Below are positions 62,415 to 64,000 of a stretch of 64,000 nucleotides of DNA, one piece after another (within the stretch, counting starts at the first letter, position 1; the number at the start of each line of letters is the position of its first letter). The notes beneath the pieces are model-generated. The model had not been told where the DNA came from. It made no database searches and saw only the letters and a program-made list of their open reading frames with translations. Origin of the DNA: Argopecten irradians (Eukaryota; Mollusca; Bivalvia; Pectinida; Pectinidae); NCBI RefSeq assembly GCF_041381155.1, contig NC_091142.1, forward strand, positions 35,823,604-35,887,603. Direction: 5' to 3'. The position numbers were made by a program, and so were the translations under genes.

Positions 62415-63918
62415 CTACCAACCTTCTTTTTCACAGATGGAAGGAACAGTATGATGGCACCCCGCATCATTCCATTGCCCTTCATGAAAGATGTGTCCGC
62501 AATCTTCTGCAGAAACATCAGGCATACCAGGGTACCAGTTCGTAAATGTTACTTTTGAATTGTCACCGACCCATCGCCAGACACCTTCTATTGCTATGTC
62601 ATTAGCTCCAATCCAATGATTGCCTAAAACGCAATTATAAGTGTAATGGAAATTATTCCTATGAGAGTACCCATATTTAGATATCATGTGTAGCAACTTC
62701 ATTCGAGAATAGTATTTAAGATTATGCACGCCTGCATGTAATTATGTCGTTATCATTAAATACTTTTAATATAATAATCTTTTTGACAGTCATGAACTAC
62801 TGACATATGATCTAGATTTGGCTATAGAAGAATATGTGACTTATCACTTATTAATTTGATTTTAACATGCAGCCATAGTTTTTGATATTGTAAAAAGATG
62901 TGCCTTATATATCGACGGCATCATTAATCTTTGACGTTTGGTTAGGCTGATAAGAACGACGGTCTCGCTAACAGAAATACTATATCTAAGCCGGATTGTT
63001 ATGTTATATAATATATAGCAATTATCAAATGATATTATTCATAACCGGCTGTTTATGTTCTGTTATAACTTTTACCTGAGTCATTAGTGAATGTCCTCAG
63101 CCAATTGTTTTCTTCCATGGATTCTATTTTCATAAGGTTGGCGTTGTTTTTCTGACATTCTTCCTAAATTGTTCAAACAAATTACAGGAAATGATATCAC
63201 AAGTAAAGGCATGTATGACTACCAACAATACAAAATATAACTCAATGAATCAATGTCAATATCATAAAAAAATCCAATCCCAGCAAATGTTTAATTGCAT
63301 AATTCGATCCTATCTGTAAAAGGTGAAGCATGTTATCATTGTATGTTGAACAGATATAAATGCCATTAAAGACCATTGAATTGATCATGTATAAATAGAA
63401 TACTCTAATGTGAATAGTTATGATTTATTTTATATTAAATTACCTGTGCTGTGGCCCAGGTTGTGTGCGTTGTATTAACGCGATAACAGTGCTGCTCGTA
63501 TTTGGACCAACCTGTCTCACATGTGACGCCTAGGGTGTTTTTACCTTTAAAATTCAAAATATAGCGAGTGTATGCTCTTTTCTTATAAGCGGTATCTCTT
63601 AAAAGTAAATTGCTGAAATAGTATAACATTTTGGTTTGCAGCCTGAAACATTGTATGGTTGACAATTTCCCAATGCCATATATACCAACAATAACACAAA
63701 AAATAAGGCAAAAATAAATCCTATGTTGCAAATTTACAAACAGTGAACTGCTTATGATAAAGACATAATTCAATGCCTTGTTAGGATCACGGAACTAGCG
63801 TGGATACTAGCAGTAATGGTATTTTCAATGTTGATTATGATTATAACAACTTACCATTGACATGCACCGTTATCCCAAGTTGCAGAACTATCACTACCAA
63901 CGCTTGAATGAGAGACAT
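62415..63918 (-). CDS. Secreted C-type lectin (single CTLD), 153 residues
   Basis: Four minus-strand exons with matching phases: 63855-63918, 63444-63544, 63076-63163 and 62415-62623. Exon 1 encodes a hydrophobic signal peptide from ATG 63918 (MSLIQALVVIVLQLGITVHV). The rest is one C-type lectin domain: CETGWSKYEQHCYRV, TTWATAQEEC, NWLRTF, HWIGANDIAIEGVW.W, FTNWYPGMPD, DCGHIF, QWNDAGCHHTVPSICE, ending EGW-TAG. Six cysteines include the four canonical CTLD positions plus the N-terminal pair of the long form. At the ligand site it has YPGMPD where mannose-binding types have EPN and galactose-binding types QPD, so sugar specificity cannot be assigned. WND is present. Predicted secreted, probably a recognition lectin of haemolymph or mucus (inferred). 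The complete ORF contrasts with the broken gene next to it. Confidence 0.9.
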
Positions 63919-64000
63919 TCTGATTCGGCTTTAGACTGCCAAAACGTCGCAGAATATGTCTAATTTCTGAGAAAAAAAAGAATTCCTTTACTTATTGGTA

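Overview
The window is AT-rich, intron-rich animal DNA. A leucine-tRNA-headed SINE, large multi-exon genes and abundant short palindromic elements point to a bivalve mollusc, possibly a scallop-like species; the species is inferred, not proven. No bacterial features are present.

Layout. (1) 509-11774, + strand: the splicing factor ESS2/DGCR14, missing only its first exon(s), which lie left of the window. Its introns are loaded with repeats: a 3-kb DNA transposon with ~0.4-kb inverted ends and an 8-bp target duplication, a truncated LINE, SINEs and several MITEs. (2) 11.8-18.6 kb: intergenic, with a decayed Penelope-like retroelement and foldbacks. (3) 18628-30944, + strand: a 12-exon gene encoding about 1,140 residues. 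Its order is a death-effector-type domain, a small alpha/beta domain, ankyrin-type repeats and a trypsin-like protease domain with His, Asp and GDSGS motifs. A one-base frame change lies just before the serine motif. This is the most unusual gene in the window. (4) 34980-43538, - strand: dihydrofolate reductase. Five exons are clear, the exon with the conserved MGxxTW segment was not found, and a LINE sits in intron 1. (5) About 45.0-61.6 kb, - strand: a very large secreted-type, EGF plus FN3-like repeat gene with several stops and frameshifts, including an exon duplicated in a ~0.68-kb tandem segment. (6) 62415-63918, - strand: a complete four-exon secreted C-type lectin of 153 residues.

ESS2 and DHFR are housekeeping genes. 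The death-fold protease and the lectin look like innate-immunity genes; that is inferred from domain content. The genes do not form an operon-like unit. Exon boundaries were derived by hand from reading frame, GT/GC-AG sites and phase continuity.
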